NCBI GenBank assembly: GCA_003241895.1
Contig: QBLY01000003.1
Location: forward strand, 150,053-214,052
Direction: 5' to 3'
DNA: 64,000 nt
Source: Lysobacteraceae bacterium
GTDB lineage: Bacteria; Pseudomonadota; Gammaproteobacteria; Xanthomonadales; Xanthomonadaceae
Positions within the stretch are counted from its first letter, which is position 1. The number at the start of each line of letters is the position of its first letter. The notes beneath the pieces were generated by a model, which saw nothing but the letters and a program-made list of their open reading frames with translations, was not told where the DNA came from and ran no database searches. This document shows positions 6,462-18,095 of the stretch, piece after piece. A program made the position numbers and the translations under genes.

Positions 6462-8176
6462 GGGGTGCCTCCTTGGGTACGGTGGGTTACAGCGGGAACG
6501 CCGGCGCCGTCACGCGCGCTGGCGAGGAAGGTCTGCATCAGCTGGGGATCGGACAGGCCGCGAACGCGCACGTCGCCAACGGTTGCGCGCGAGAAGAAGC
6601 GTCTGCCGGCCACGCGCTCGGTGAGCGCGTCCAGGCCATGCCCGGGTTCGACCAGCGACTCCCACAGCTGCAGCAGGCGCTGCGTGGGTTCACCCCGCCG
6701 ATTGCCGGTGGCGAAGCCCACGGGCGGCGACGGCGTGACCAGGATGATCACGGAGCGCTGCCGGCGCTGGTCGGTCTTGCGGTTGAACAGCAGGTCGAGC
6801 CCCGGCACGTCGCCGAGCACGGGGACACCCGATTCGCTGCGGTCGTTGACCGATTCCGACAGGCCGCTGAGCACGAGGGTCTCGCCGAAACGAACGTCGG
6901 CCGTAGCGGCGACGTTTTGGCGGAAAGTCGCCAGCTGCTGCGAGAAACTGCCCACGCCCTGGTCGCTGAAGAAACTCCGGTCTGCCTCGACGCGGAATCG
7001 GGCACCGTCGCTACGGATTTCCGACGGAGTGATCTTCAGGCCCACGCCCACGTCGATGCGCTCAAGCTGGGCGAAGTTGACGCCGGCCACCGCCACGTTG
7101 AGCTGCTCGCCGACGAAGAACGTGGACTGCTCGCCGAGGAACGCACTCAAGCTCGGTCGCGCGATCACTTCGTACTGGCGGCGGGCGCGATTGAGGATGT
7201 TGAGGTTGTAGGTGATATCCGGGATGCGGATCAGGCGCGTGATCGATGTGGTCTCGGCGCTGCCGGACACGTCAGTGACGGTCTGCCGGTTGTGCTGGCG
7301 GCCGAACTGCAGCTGCAGCGATTCGAGCAGGTTCACGCCATAGCCCGTGGAGTTGCGCATGTCGCCCAGAATCAGGGTCACGTCCACGGTGAGCTGCTGC
7401 GGCGCGACCGCCGGCTCGCTGCTGGTGAAATCGGTGGGCGCCGGCGCGCCGTCGTCCACCACCGAGGTACGCATCAGGGCCGCGGAGCGCGCGGCCACCC
7501 AAGCGCGGTCGTCGGCGGTCAGCGCCGCCGGCGGCATTGCCAACAATTTGTCGACGGCGCCCGGGTCGTTGCCGCCCGCCGCCGACAGCACGGCCGTGCG
7601 CCAGGCGCCGGTGGACTGCGGGTCAAGCCGTCGGGCCTGTTCGGCGGCGGCGTAAGCCAGCGGCAGGTCGCCCGAAAGATAAGCTGCAGCGGCCAATCCC
7701 TCGTAAGCCCAGCCGGCGTTCGGATCCGCCATCACCGCAAGCGCGAACGCATCGGCCGCTGCCGCGGGCCGCTGCTGGCGCATCAGGTTCACGCCGGTGA
7801 GGTAGTGGGGCCAGGGCCCGGTGTCGCCCAGTCGATTGGCGGCCTCGAAGCCCGAGCCGGCCACCTCGGCCTGCGCCGGGTCGTCCTTCAGTTGGTGCGC
7901 GGCGCCAAGATAAAGATGGGCCTTCGGCGCGCGCATGTCCTGGGCCAGCCACTGCTCGGCGGCGATTCGGGCCCGGTTGGCGTCGTTTTTCTGCAGTGAC
8001 TGCAGGATGGTGGCCTCCAGCGTGCCACGATCGGCCAGGGCCGGCGCCTCGCCCCGCGGCGCCCTCGGCGTCGTGGCACAGCCCGCCAGCACCACGGCGA
8101 CCGCCAAGACCCCCGCCAGCGCGATGCCCTGCCGCGACTTCATTGCCATTGCCGCCGCTGTAGACTCATTACCCAT
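6458..8176 (-). CDS. TPR-secretin lipoprotein (type II/III secretion secretin-domain protein)
   Basis: The 572-residue protein begins with GGAGGT 6 nt upstream of ATG 8176, which fixes the start. A lipobox VVLAGC places the lipidated Cys near residue 33. Residues about 50-215 are TPR-like (APKAHLYLGAAHQL, PNAGWAYEGLAAAAYLSG). Residues about 265-485 form a secretin C-terminal domain with VPVLGDVPGLDLLF and RSVIILVTPSPP, the strand pair conserved in GspD/PilQ/RcpA proteins. The usual N0/N1 secretin N-domains are absent and replaced by TPRs. It should sit in the outer membrane. No secretion ATPase, inner-membrane platform or pilin gene lies nearby. It heads a five-gene operon and is divergent from the wHTH-kinase gene. 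Confidence 0.85.
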   Translation of the reverse strand: MGNESTAAAMAMKSRQGIALAGVLAVAVVLAGCATTPRAPRGEAPALADRGTLEATILQSLQKNDANRARIAAEQWLAQDMRAPKAHLYLGAAHQLKDDPAQAEVAGSGFEAANRLGDTGPWPHYLTGVNLMRQQRPAAAADAFALAVMADPNAGWAYEGLAAAAYLSGDLPLAYAAAEQARRLDPQSTGAWRTAVLSAAGGNDPGAVDKLLAMPPAALTADDRAWVAARSAALMRTSVVDDGAPAPTDFTSSEPAVAPQQLTVDVTLILGDMRNSTGYGVNLLESLQLQFGRQHNRQTVTDVSGSAETTSITRLIRIPDITYNLNILNRARRQYEVIARPSLSAFLGEQSTFFVGEQLNVAVAGVNFAQLERIDVGVGLKITPSEIRSDGARFRVEADRSFFSDQGVGSFSQQLATFRQNVAATADVRFGETLVLSGLSESVNDRSESGVPVLGDVPGLDLLFNRKTDQRRQRSVIILVTPSPPVGFATGNRRGEPTQRLLQLWESLVEPGHGLDALTERVAGRRFFSRATVGDVRVRGLSDPQLMQTFLASARDGAGVPAVTHRTQGGTP

Positions 8177-8299
8177 CTCGCCACCTCCGCTGTCTGTGAG
8201 GCACCGAAGATCGCGCCAACTGCGGCATGGGTCGTGACGGAATCCCTACTTTTTCGCTACCTTTCGCACTTCAACTAATTTCCCTGAGGAATCAGTCGC

Positions 8300-11035
8300 A
8301 TGGAGTCGTCTGGACACCCCGTTACGCCGCGTCGCGAACTGCGATTCCTGTTCGGGGACTGCCAACTCGACGGCCGCAGCCTGGTGCTCAGCGTCCGCGG
8401 CAGCGTGGTCAAGCTCGAACGCAAGCCGCTGGAGATGCTTCTGCACCTGCTCCAGCACGCCGGTGAAGTGGTGACCAAGCAGGAGTTGCTGGACGAGGTC
8501 TGGGCCGGCCGCATCCTCAGCGACGCCGTGCTGACCAAGACCATGGCCAGGCTGCGCCAAGCCTTGGGCGACGAGTCCCAGGTAGTGATCCGCACCGTGC
8601 ACGGCTACGGCTACCGGCTGGTGGCCGCGGTGACCGTGGAGGCCAGCGGAGTTGCCCTGTCGCCGACCCTGCCAGAGCTGGCCGTGGGCGACGCTCCGCC
8701 GCTGCGTCCGCTTTGGCGCCTGGAGCGTCGGCTGGGCAGCGGCAGCGCCGGCGATGCCTGGCTGGGTCGGCACACCAAGACCGGCGAGTCGCGCGTCTTC
8801 AAGTTCGCGCTCGACGCCGCGGGCCTGACCTCGCTCAAGCGAGAGATCACCCTCTACCGAGTGATGCAGGACAGCCTGAGCGCCCGCGACGACGTCTTGC
8901 GCCTGCTGGACTGGAACCTCGAGGAGGCCCCGCTCTACCTCGAGTCCGAATTCGCCGAACACGGCTCGCTTCTCGACTGGAGCGCGGCCCGCGGCGGGCT
9001 GGCCGCCCAGCCCCTGGCACTGCGACTGGAACTGATGGCGCAGGTGGCCGAAGCCCTGGCCGCCGCGCATTCGGTCGGCGTGCTGCACAAGGACCTCAAG
9101 CCCGGCAACGTGCTGGTGGCCGGCGACGGCGATTCGCCACATATCAAGCTGGGCGATTTCGGCAGTGGCCGACTGGTCGACTTGGCAAGGCTGGAGGCGC
9201 TGGAAATAACGCGCCTGGGCTTCACGGCGGCGCAGGCCGAGGGTGACTCGGGCGGCACGCCGCTCTACGTCGCACCCGAACTGCTGGCCGGACAGTCGCC
9301 CACCGCGCGTTCGGACATCTACGCCCTGGGCGTGATGCTCTACCACTGCGTAACCGGCGATACCCGCCGGCCCCTGGCGCCGGGCTGGGAAAGCGACATC
9401 GATGACCCCCTGCTGCGCGAAGACATCGCGGCCGCTGCCGCCGGCGATCCAGCGGCGCGCCTGGGCGATGCGGGCAGCCTGGCCAAGCGGCTGCGCACGC
9501 TGGATGCCCGCCGCGCGGAGCGCGCCGCTGAACTCACCGCCCGCGAAGAGGCCGGACGCCTGCACGAGGCCCTTGCCGTATCGCGGATCCGCCGCCGGCG
9601 CTGGGGCATCGCCTCGGCAACGCTGGCCACGGGCCTGTGCGTGGTGACCGTGCTGCTGCTGCAGGTGAGCGACGCCCAGAAGCAGGCGCGCGTGGAGGCC
9701 GACATGGCCGCCGCGGTGAACCAGTTCCTCACCGAAGACCTGTTGGCCCAGGCCAACCCACTTATTTCCGGCCGAAGCGACGTACAGGTGCGCGACTTGC
9801 TCGATTCAGCGGCGCAACAGGTCGGGAACCGTTTCAACGATCGTCCGGCCACCGAGGCTTCGGTGCGCATGGCGCTGGGCAACGCCTACCTCAACCTGGG
9901 CGAATTCGCGAAGGCACAGCGCGAACTTGAACGGGCCCTGCAGCTCGCGCAGGGCCAGACCGACAGCGACGCGATCGTGGTGAACGCCCGCTCGGACCTG
10001 GCAAAACTGCAGGCTCGATCAGGCGACGCGGTGCGGTCGCAGGAAACCCTTGCGCCGCTGCTGACGCACCCGGACACCGCAACGCGGCTGCGGGCCGGCA
10101 TCGACACCGCGTTCGCACAGTTGAGCCAGGGCGACGCCGCGGCCTCGCTTGCGCGCCTGGACGCCATCGCGCCTGAAATCGCCGCGCACTTCCAGGCAGG
10201 CAGCAGTGAAGCCATAACAACCACCGCCTACCAGGCCAATGCCCTGCGTGAACTGGGCCGCTACGACGAGGCGATCGCCAAGTACCGGGAAAGCCTGGCC
10301 GGGCGCCAGGCGCTGCACGGCGCCGGCCATATCGCCACGCTCGAGCCACTGCGCGGGCTTGGTGGCGCACTCACGCTGGCAGGTCGCCACGACGAGGCGT
10401 TGGTACCCCTGGAGGCTGCGATGACGTTGGCGCGCGACGTCTATGGCGAACGCCACGACCATACGCTGGCGATCGCCTCCGACCTGGCGCTGGTGCTGCA
10501 AAACGTCAAGCAGTTCCCACGCGCCGAGGCGCTGATGCTGTCCACGCTGGCTGCCCGCGCCGAGAGCTATGGCAAGGACTCGCCCGACTACCGCTCGCTG
10601 CTCAACAACCTGGGCGTGCTTTACGGCGAAAAGGGCGACTTCCCCCGCCAACATGAGTATCTGGCGCAAAGCTGCGCGGCCGAACACACCGCGTCCGGCG
10701 AAGATCATCCGCAAACGCTGATTTGCGACCACAACCTGGCGCGCGCCCTGGTGGACTTCGGTCGGCTGGCCGAAGCCGAATCCCTGGAGCGGCGCACGAT
10801 GGAGCGGGCGCTGCCGGTGTTCGGCCCGGAGCATGCGTTCATCGGCATCGTCGGCTACACCTACGCCAGCATCGAAGGCCAATTGGGCCGCAAGGACGCC
10901 GCAGAGCGCGGCTTCGAGGAAGCCATCACCCTGCTGGACAAGGCGTTGGGGCCTGGCAACGAACGCAGCGCCAAAGCCGTGGCGATGCGCGAGGCCATGC
11001 GCTCAGGCAAGCAAGTCCCGCCCCCGGCACCTTGA
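8300..11035 (+). CDS. winged-helix / Ser-Thr protein kinase / TM / TPR fusion protein
   Basis: The 911-residue protein has TGAGGA upstream of ATG 8300. Residues about 10-110 are an OmpR/CadC-type winged helix (ending VIRTVHGYGYRL). Residues about 138-400 are a Hanks-type kinase: GSGSAG loop, Lys168, HKD with Asp265, DFG at 286-288 and APE at 325-327. It is a non-RD kinase, with Lys before the catalytic Asp. One membrane helix lies at about 436-456, and TPR-like repeats fill about 520-900, predicted periplasmic. The layout suggests a membrane-tethered regulator sensing envelope state. Divergent transcription from the secretin operon implies it may control that operon; this is inference. Confidence 0.88.
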   Translation: MESSGHPVTPRRELRFLFGDCQLDGRSLVLSVRGSVVKLERKPLEMLLHLLQHAGEVVTKQELLDEVWAGRILSDAVLTKTMARLRQALGDESQVVIRTVHGYGYRLVAAVTVEASGVALSPTLPELAVGDAPPLRPLWRLERRLGSGSAGDAWLGRHTKTGESRVFKFALDAAGLTSLKREITLYRVMQDSLSARDDVLRLLDWNLEEAPLYLESEFAEHGSLLDWSAARGGLAAQPLALRLELMAQVAEALAAAHSVGVLHKDLKPGNVLVAGDGDSPHIKLGDFGSGRLVDLARLEALEITRLGFTAAQAEGDSGGTPLYVAPELLAGQSPTARSDIYALGVMLYHCVTGDTRRPLAPGWESDIDDPLLREDIAAAAAGDPAARLGDAGSLAKRLRTLDARRAERAAELTAREEAGRLHEALAVSRIRRRRWGIASATLATGLCVVTVLLLQVSDAQKQARVEADMAAAVNQFLTEDLLAQANPLISGRSDVQVRDLLDSAAQQVGNRFNDRPATEASVRMALGNAYLNLGEFAKAQRELERALQLAQGQTDSDAIVVNARSDLAKLQARSGDAVRSQETLAPLLTHPDTATRLRAGIDTAFAQLSQGDAAASLARLDAIAPEIAAHFQAGSSEAITTTAYQANALRELGRYDEAIAKYRESLAGRQALHGAGHIATLEPLRGLGGALTLAGRHDEALVPLEAAMTLARDVYGERHDHTLAIASDLALVLQNVKQFPRAEALMLSTLAARAESYGKDSPDYRSLLNNLGVLYGEKGDFPRQHEYLAQSCAAEHTASGEDHPQTLICDHNLARALVDFGRLAEAESLERRTMERALPVFGPEHAFIGIVGYTYASIEGQLGRKDAAERGFEEAITLLDKALGPGNERSAKAVAMREAMRSGKQVPPPAP

Positions 11036-11081
11036 GCCGGGTTACGTTGCCGCTGGCATGGGTGGGAATGCCGGCCAAATG

Positions 11082-11108
11082 AAAAAGGCCGGGCAAGCCC
11101 GGCCTTTT
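11082..11108. terminator. bidirectional intrinsic terminator
   Basis: AAAAAGGCCGGGC, AA loop, GCCCGGCCTTTT. The stem has T-runs in both orientations and lies between the convergent 911-aa kinase gene and ftsH. Confidence 0.85.
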
Positions 11109-11129
11109 CCGTTGCCAGCTTCGCTGGAC

Positions 11130-13039
<1,910 letters not shown>

Positions 13040-13040
<1 letters not shown>

Positions 13041-13669
13041 CAGTTCTTTCCTCGGCGCTTGCCCAATGCCAGCGCGTAAACTTCATTCGAACGGCGGCGG
13101 GAGGCCGCCGGCTTGCGGATCACCAACTTTTCGTAGCGGGTCCTGAGATCCTTGACGTAGGCATCGAAGCCTTCGCCCTGGAACAGCTTGATCAGGAAGT
13201 TGCCGCCTACCTTCAGGTGGCTTTCCGCAAAATCGCGGGCCAGTTCGGACAAATACATCGCCCGGGCCTGGTCCACGGTATCCACGCCAGTCATATTGGG
13301 GGCCATGTCGGAAAGGACAAGGTCCACCGGCTTGCCGGCCAGCAGGGATTCCAGTTGCGACAATGGCCCGTCCTCTCTGAAATCGCCGTGAATGAATTCC
13401 ACCCCGGCGATCGGCGGCATCTCCAGGATGTCCAGGGCCACCACCCGGCCGTGGTCGCCCATGTCCCGGCGCACCACCTGGGACCAGCCGCCCGGGGCGG
13501 CGCCCAGGTCCACCACCACCATGCCGGGCTTGAGCAGGCGGTCGCGCTCGATCAGCTCCTCGAGCTTGTAGGCCGCGCGCGACCGCATGCCTTCGGCCTG
13601 GGCCTTCTTCACGAAGGGGTCGTCGAAGTGTTCCTTCAGCCAGCGGACGCTGCTTTTGGTGCGGGCCAT
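13040..13669 (-). CDS. rlmE: 23S rRNA (uridine(2552)-2'-O)-methyltransferase
   Basis: RlmE (FtsJ/RrmJ) methylates U2552 of 23S rRNA in the 50S A-loop. The track ORF (532 aa) is over-extended; ATG 13669 gives the expected 209 residues starting [15 protein letters not shown]. Seen: the SAM-binding [25 protein letters not shown] with the catalytic Asp, [10 protein letters not shown] with the catalytic Lys, and [11 protein letters not shown] with the Glu. It is co-transcribed with ftsH and divergent from yhbY. Confidence 0.97.
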
Positions 13670-13744
13670 GGGGGACGGGAGCCGTGAAGGCGAAAGTGGC
13701 CGACATGATACCCTACGGCCCCTCCCAGCCCTGCCCGGAACACC

Positions 13745-14050
13745 ATGCCCGCCGCCCTCAGCAATCCCCAGAAGCGCTACCTGCGCGGCCTGGCCCACGA
13801 CCTCAAGCCCGTGATCATGGTTGGCGCCAAGGGCGTCACGGAAAACGTGGTGGCCGAAACCGGCCTGGCCATCGAGCGCCACGAGCTGATCAAGGTGCGC
13901 GTGGTCGCCGGCGATCGCGGACTGCGCGACGAGTGGATCGCCGCCCTGTGCGACCGCGTCGAGGCTGCCCTGGTAGCCCGCATCGGCAACATCGCGGTGC
14001 TTTATCGCCGCAGCCAGGACAACCCGCTGATCGTGCTGCCCAAGGCCTGA
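13745..14050 (+). CDS. yhbY: YhbY family RNA-binding protein (CRM domain)
   Basis: The 101-residue single-domain protein has the CRM fold: [18 protein letters not shown], the VMVGAKGVT-type GxxG loop ([11 protein letters not shown]) and a terminal IVLYRR-like strand. YhbY associates with pre-50S ribosomal particles. Its neighbour rlmE also acts on the 50S, and the rlmE/yhbY divergent pair is common in gammaproteobacteria. Confidence 0.96.
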   Translation: MPAALSNPQKRYLRGLAHDLKPVIMVGAKGVTENVVAETGLAIERHELIKVRVVAGDRGLRDEWIAALCDRVEAALVARIGNIAVLYRRSQDNPLIVLPKA

Positions 14051-14062
14051 GGGACCGGTCGC

Positions 14063-14437
14063 ATGCAGCTGGCGCAGGAAAACCCCGACTTCACCTACGT
14101 GCTGCGCGGGGCCAGCGAGGCCGGCGTGCTGGTCAACCAGGAAACGCTTACCCGCAGCTTCCTGCTCACGCCCAACCGCATCGTGCAGGACTGGCGCCCC
14201 ACCTCGGCCGCCGACCTGACGCCCGACGACATGCTGGCCCTGCTGGAACTCGAGCCGGCGCTGGTGCTGCTGGGCACCGGCCCGCGGCAGCGGTTCCCCT
14301 CGGCGGCCGCCATGGCCGCCCTGCTCACGCGCGGTATCGGCATTGAAGTGATGGACAGCGGCGCCGCGGCGCGCACGTTCAACGTGGTGGCCACCGAAGG
14401 CCGGAAAGTCGTCGTCGCCTTCCTGCTGCCGGGCTGA
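14063..14437 (+). CDS. Mth938-like (DUF498, Xcc1710-like) protein
   Basis: The 124-residue cytoplasmic protein has the DUF498/Mth938 hallmarks: [66 protein letters not shown]. The family is structurally known, including Xcc1710 of Xanthomonas, but its biochemical role is not settled. It starts 12 nt after yhbY and is probably in the same transcript. It converges on nlpD. Confidence 0.88.
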   Translation: MQLAQENPDFTYVLRGASEAGVLVNQETLTRSFLLTPNRIVQDWRPTSAADLTPDDMLALLELEPALVLLGTGPRQRFPSAAAMAALLTRGIGIEVMDSGAAARTFNVVATEGRKVVVAFLLPG

Positions 14438-14460
14438 ACCAGCCGGCAGCGGCTTGAAGC

Positions 14461-15381
14461 TCAGGGCGGCGGCAGGACCTGCAGAGGATCCACCGGCTTG
14501 CCGTTGCGACGGACCTCGAAGTGCAGCATGTCCCGGCTGGTGCCGCTGCGGCCGAGTTCGGCGATGGGCTGGCCCGCGCGCACGGCCGTGCCTTCGCTGA
14601 CCAGCCGCTTGCGGCTGTGGGCATAGGCCGACAGCCATTCGTCGCTGTGCTTGACGATGATCAGCTCGCCGTAGCCCACCAGGCCCGCACCTGAGTACAC
14701 CACCACGCCATCGGCGGCCGCCACCACGGCTTGGCCGGCCGTACCGGCAATGTCGATGCCCTGGCGCTTGGGATCACCGGCCACGAAGCGACCGATCAGC
14801 TGGCCCTGGGTTGGCCAGCGCCAGCCGCCGGCGCTGACGACCGCGGGCACCACCGGCGTACTGGGCACCACCACGGGCGTGCTGGTGACGGGACGCGGGC
14901 TGATGGGTGCTGCCAGCGGCACGGCTGCCGGGGGCGCGCCATTGGCGGGGGGCGGCTCCGGCGGCAGCGCCGTAACCGGCGCCGGCCCGTCGCCGTACGA
15001 TGCCACCGGCGAGGCCCCCGGGCGCGACAGCGGCGTGGTTGCCGGCCTGCCGGTGACCACGCCGCGCGAGGTGTTGCGGGGCGCGGCCGCCGTGCGCGCA
15101 CTGGCCAGCCGCAGGCGCTGGCCCGGGTAGATGGTGTACGGCGCGGGGATGCGGTTCCAACCGGCCACTTCGCGGTAGTCCAGGCCGTGCCGGAAGGCGA
15201 TGCCGTACAGCGTGTCGCCGGCACGCACGACATAGCTGCCGTCGCGCGGCACGGACGCGGCGGAGCGCGCAGGCGCCGACGGCCTCGAGCCCTCGCGCTT
15301 CACCACGCGCGAATTGCCGCAGGCGGCCAGCAGCAGGGCGATGACCAGGACAACGATGGAACGGGCGGCGAGCGTCTTCAT
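14461..15381 (-). CDS. nlpD: NlpD-like lipoprotein: LysM plus degenerate LytM/M23 domain
   Basis: The ORF track extends this frame too far; ATG 15381 overlaps the yqaA stop (ATGA) and gives 306 residues. A lipobox LLLAAC places the lipid Cys about residue 21. A LysM domain ([18 protein letters not shown]) follows at about 50-95. A long Pro/Ala linker leads to a LytM domain (about 190-306: [43 protein letters not shown]). The zinc His of active M23 peptidases is replaced before GIDIAG, as in E. coli NlpD, so it is likely an activator of AmiC-type amidases in septum splitting. It is the last gene of the surE-pcm-yqaA-nlpD operon. Confidence 0.95.
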   Translation of the reverse strand: MKTLAARSIVVLVIALLLAACGNSRVVKREGSRPSAPARSAASVPRDGSYVVRAGDTLYGIAFRHGLDYREVAGWNRIPAPYTIYPGQRLRLASARTAAAPRNTSRGVVTGRPATTPLSRPGASPVASYGDGPAPVTALPPEPPPANGAPPAAVPLAAPISPRPVTSTPVVVPSTPVVPAVVSAGGWRWPTQGQLIGRFVAGDPKRQGIDIAGTAGQAVVAAADGVVVYSGAGLVGYGELIIVKHSDEWLSAYAHSRKRLVSEGTAVRAGQPIAELGRSGTSRDMLHFEVRRNGKPVDPLQVLPPP

Positions 15382-15962
15382 CCGCGCATGTTCAACCAGA
15401 CGATGGCGCCAAGGATGACTGCCGCCACAACCCAGCCCACGACTTCGATGTAGCGGCGCAGGTGCGGTTCGATCCGCGGGCCGCCCCAGGCCACCAGGCC
15501 GGCGACCAGAAGGAAGCGCAGGCTGCGCCCGACCAGCGACGCCACCGTGAAGGGCAGCAGCGGCATGGCCGCGGCGCCACCGGCGATGGTGAATACCTTG
15601 AAAGGAATGGGAGTGAACGCCGCGACGAACATGATCCACACGCCATAGCGCGTGAATTGGTCCTGCACGGCCTGGTAGTGGCCCAGGTAACCCACGCGTT
15701 CGATCCAGGGCATCACGGCCTCGATGGCAAAGTAGCCCAGGGCGTAGCCGATCAGACCGCCCAGAACCGAAGTGACCGCCGCGATCAGGCCGTAGCGCAG
15801 CCAGCGCCTGGGATGCGCCAGCGCCATCGGTGCCAGCATGACGTCGGTGGGCACCGGGAAGAAGATCGATTCGATGGCGCTGATGAAGCCCAGGTACCAG
15901 GGCGCATGCGGGTGCGCGGCGAGTCGCCGGCAGCTGTCGTAAAGCGGCCCGAACAGTTTCAT
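15378..15962 (-). CDS. YqaA/DedA-like (SNARE-associated) inner-membrane protein
   Basis: The 194-residue polytopic protein has the DedA-superfamily core: FFPVPTDVMLAPMALAHPRRW, GGLIGYALGYFAIEAVMPW, FTPIPFKVFTIAGGAA and a C-terminal membrane helix. Relatives are implicated in lipid or proton handling across the inner membrane. The gene is fixed between pcm and nlpD in Xanthomonadales, overlapping nlpD by 4 nt. Its exact substrate is unknown. Confidence 0.92.
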   Translation of the reverse strand: MKLFGPLYDSCRRLAAHPHAPWYLGFISAIESIFFPVPTDVMLAPMALAHPRRWLRYGLIAAVTSVLGGLIGYALGYFAIEAVMPWIERVGYLGHYQAVQDQFTRYGVWIMFVAAFTPIPFKVFTIAGGAAAMPLLPFTVASLVGRSLRFLLVAGLVAWGGPRIEPHLRRYIEVVGWVVAAVILGAIVWLNMRG

Positions 15963-16640
15963 TCACAGGGTCCCGGGCAGCAGTGGAACAAACACGACGG
16001 CGCCGAGGTCTTCCTGCACCAGCTGGCCTTCGATGCGGCGCAGGCGCAGCAGGCGTTGGCCGTTGGCGGCGCCGATGGGCGCGACCAGGGTGCCGCCCTC
16101 GGGCAGCTGTTCGTACAGCGAAGCCTCCAGCGCAGCAGCGCCGGCGGTGACGATGATGCCGTCGAACGGCGCGTACTCCGGCCAGCCCGCGCGGCCGTCG
16201 TCGTGGCGGGTGCGCACGTTCAGGCCCAGGTTGCGGAAGCGGCGGCGCGCCACGCGAAGCAGCTCTTCAATGCGCTCCACGCTGTAGGTTTCCAGACCCA
16301 GCGTGGCCAGCACCGAGGCCTGGTAACCCGAGCCCGTGCCTACTTCCAGAACGCGCTGCGGGATGCCGTGTTCAATCAGCGCAGCGGTCATGCGCGCCAC
16401 CACCCAGGGCTGTGAAATCGTCTGGCCGTTGCCGATCGGCAGCGCCGTGTCTTCGTAGGCCCGGCTGGCCAGCGCTTCGTCGATGAACAGGTGGCGGGGC
16501 ACGGTGCGCATGGCCGTGAGCACGCGCTCGTCGCTGATGCCGCCTTCGGCGCGCAGGCGTTCGATCATGCGGTCGCGCGCGCGCTGCGAGGTCATGCCCT
16601 GTCCGCGCGCGGCGGGCTGGCTGTGGAATCGGGCCGTCAT
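15963..16640 (-). CDS. pcm: protein-L-isoaspartate O-methyltransferase
   Basis: Pcm methylates L-isoaspartyl residues to start repair of aged proteins. ATG 16640 overlaps the surE TGA and gives 225 residues; the longer track start lies inside surE. Seen: [36 protein letters not shown] and the SAM motif [14 protein letters not shown], then IIVTAGAAA and [12 protein letters not shown]. The surE-pcm pairing is widespread. Confidence 0.97.
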   Translation of the reverse strand: MTARFHSQPAARGQGMTSQRARDRMIERLRAEGGISDERVLTAMRTVPRHLFIDEALASRAYEDTALPIGNGQTISQPWVVARMTAALIEHGIPQRVLEVGTGSGYQASVLATLGLETYSVERIEELLRVARRRFRNLGLNVRTRHDDGRAGWPEYAPFDGIIVTAGAAALEASLYEQLPEGGTLVAPIGAANGQRLLRLRRIEGQLVQEDLGAVVFVPLLPGTL

Positions 16641-17416
16641 GCGGGGTGCTTGAGCGCTTCGCCGAGGCCACCCACCCAGCTGGCGACCTTTTCCAGCGCC
16701 TGGTAGCGCGTGAGGTCGACGTGGATCGGAGTAATCGAGATGTAGCCGGTGCGCACCGCGTGGAAGTCGGTCCCGGGGCCGGCGTCCTGCTCGGGGCCGG
16801 CCGGGCCGATCCACCACAGCGGGCGACCGCGCGGGTCCACCTGGGGTATGCAGGGCTCGGCGCGGTGGCGATGGCCCAGGCGCGTGACCTCGTAGCCGCG
16901 CAGCTCGCTCCAGGGCAGGTCGGGCACGTTGACGTTGAGGATGGTGTCGGCCGGCAGCGGGTCCACCAGCAGCCGCGCGGTGATTTCCAGCGCGGCCTTT
17001 GCGGCGGAGTCGTAGTTCCGGCCGGACGACTCGCTGGTGACCAGCGACATCGCCACCGCGGGCAGGCCCAGGAAGCGGCCTTCCATCGCCGCCGCCACGG
17101 TGCCCGAGTAAATGACGTCGTCGCCCAGGTTGGCGGCGCTGTTGATGCCCGACACCACGATGTCCGGGTCGGCGGCCAGCAGGCCGGTGAGGGCCAGGTG
17201 CACGCAGTCGGTCGGGGTGCCGCCGACGCGCCAGACGCGTTCGCTGATTTCCCGCGCGCGGATGGGCGAATCCAGGGTGAGCGAGTTGCTGGCGCCGGAG
17301 CGGTCGCGGTCGGGCGCCACCACGGTCACCTCGTGGCCGGCGGCACGCAGGCCGTCGGCCAGTACGCGGATGCCCGGGGCTTCCACGCCATCATCATTGC
17401 TGACCAGTACGCGCAT
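16637..17416 (-). CDS. surE: 5'/3'-nucleotidase SurE
   Basis: SurE is a metal-dependent nucleotidase and exopolyphosphatase acting on nucleoside monophosphates. The start is ATG 17416 ([15 protein letters not shown]), giving 259 residues; the track start is 16 codons too early. The Asp-Asp metal site in [13 protein letters not shown], and [25 protein letters not shown] are all intact. It heads the surE-pcm-yqaA-nlpD operon and is divergent from smr across 91 nt. Confidence 0.97.
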   Translation of the reverse strand: MRVLVSNDDGVEAPGIRVLADGLRAAGHEVTVVAPDRDRSGASNSLTLDSPIRAREISERVWRVGGTPTDCVHLALTGLLAADPDIVVSGINSAANLGDDVIYSGTVAAAMEGRFLGLPAVAMSLVTSESSGRNYDSAAKAALEITARLLVDPLPADTILNVNVPDLPWSELRGYEVTRLGHRHRAEPCIPQVDPRGRPLWWIGPAGPEQDAGPGTDFHAVRTGYISITPIHVDLTRYQALEKVASWVGGLGEALKHPA

Positions 17417-17507
17417 CTTGGGTTCCGCGGATAAGGGGACATGATAACGGATGCACCCACCCACGCGGCCACCCCGCGCTCACGGCTGGCCGGGTTACCC
17501 TTCGCGG

Positions 17508-18089
17508 ATGAAGCGCAAGCCGCCGGCGCCAACGCCCGAAATCACGCCCGACGACGCCGCGCTGTTCCGCGAGGCGATCGGCGAAGTGCGCGAGCTGGCG
17601 CCGCCTCCGCCGGCCCCGGAGCGCCCGCGGCCGGCCCCGGAGCCGCGCATGCAGGCCCGCGACGAAGCGCTGGCGCTGGTGCAGTCACGCACGGCCTCGT
17701 ACCTGGCGGCCACCATCGACGCGGCGGAGACGCTGGCCTACCGGCGCGACGAAACGCCGGAGAAGGTGCTCAAGGCGCTCAAACGCGGCCAGTACAGCAT
17801 CGGCGGCGAACTCGACCTGCACACCCTGCGCGCACACGACGCCGAGCGCTGGCTGCGCGAATTCCTGGCCCAGTCGCGCGCCGGCGGCCACGCCTGCGTG
17901 CGCATCATCCACGGCAAGGGCCCGCGCACCGTGGACGGCGGCTCGGTGCTCAAGGCACTGGTGGACCGGATGCTGCGCCAGCGCGCCGAGGTACTGGCCT
18001 TCGCCTCCGCGCCCGAAGCGATGGGTGGCACCGGCGCGGTCCTCGTGCTGCTGGCCAGGAAAAGACCCGGGGAGCGTGGACCCCCTTGA
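17508..18089 (+). CDS. Smr domain protein (DNA mismatch/endonuclease-like)
   Basis: ATG 17508 (MKRKPPAPTPEI) is preferred over the track start at 17451. The 193-residue protein has a charged, Pro-rich N-terminal half and a C-terminal Smr domain of about 85 residues with ELDLHTLRAHDAERWLREFL and VRIIHGKGPRTVDGGSVLKALV. The LDLH and HGKG motifs are the conserved Smr signatures; such domains nick branched nucleic acids, and YfcN/SmrB of E. coli cleaves mRNA at collided ribosomes. Which role applies here is not shown. Confidence 0.93.
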   Translation: MKRKPPAPTPEITPDDAALFREAIGEVRELAPPPPAPERPRPAPEPRMQARDEALALVQSRTASYLAATIDAAETLAYRRDETPEKVLKALKRGQYSIGGELDLHTLRAHDAERWLREFLAQSRAGGHACVRIIHGKGPRTVDGGSVLKALVDRMLRQRAEVLAFASAPEAMGGTGAVLVLLARKRPGERGPP

Positions 18090-18095
18090 GCCTGG

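Noticed and set aside
6473-7999. 508-aa plus-strand ORF over the secretin gene
   Set aside because: Antisense shadow; secretin and TPR motifs are on the minus strand with a strong Shine-Dalgarno.
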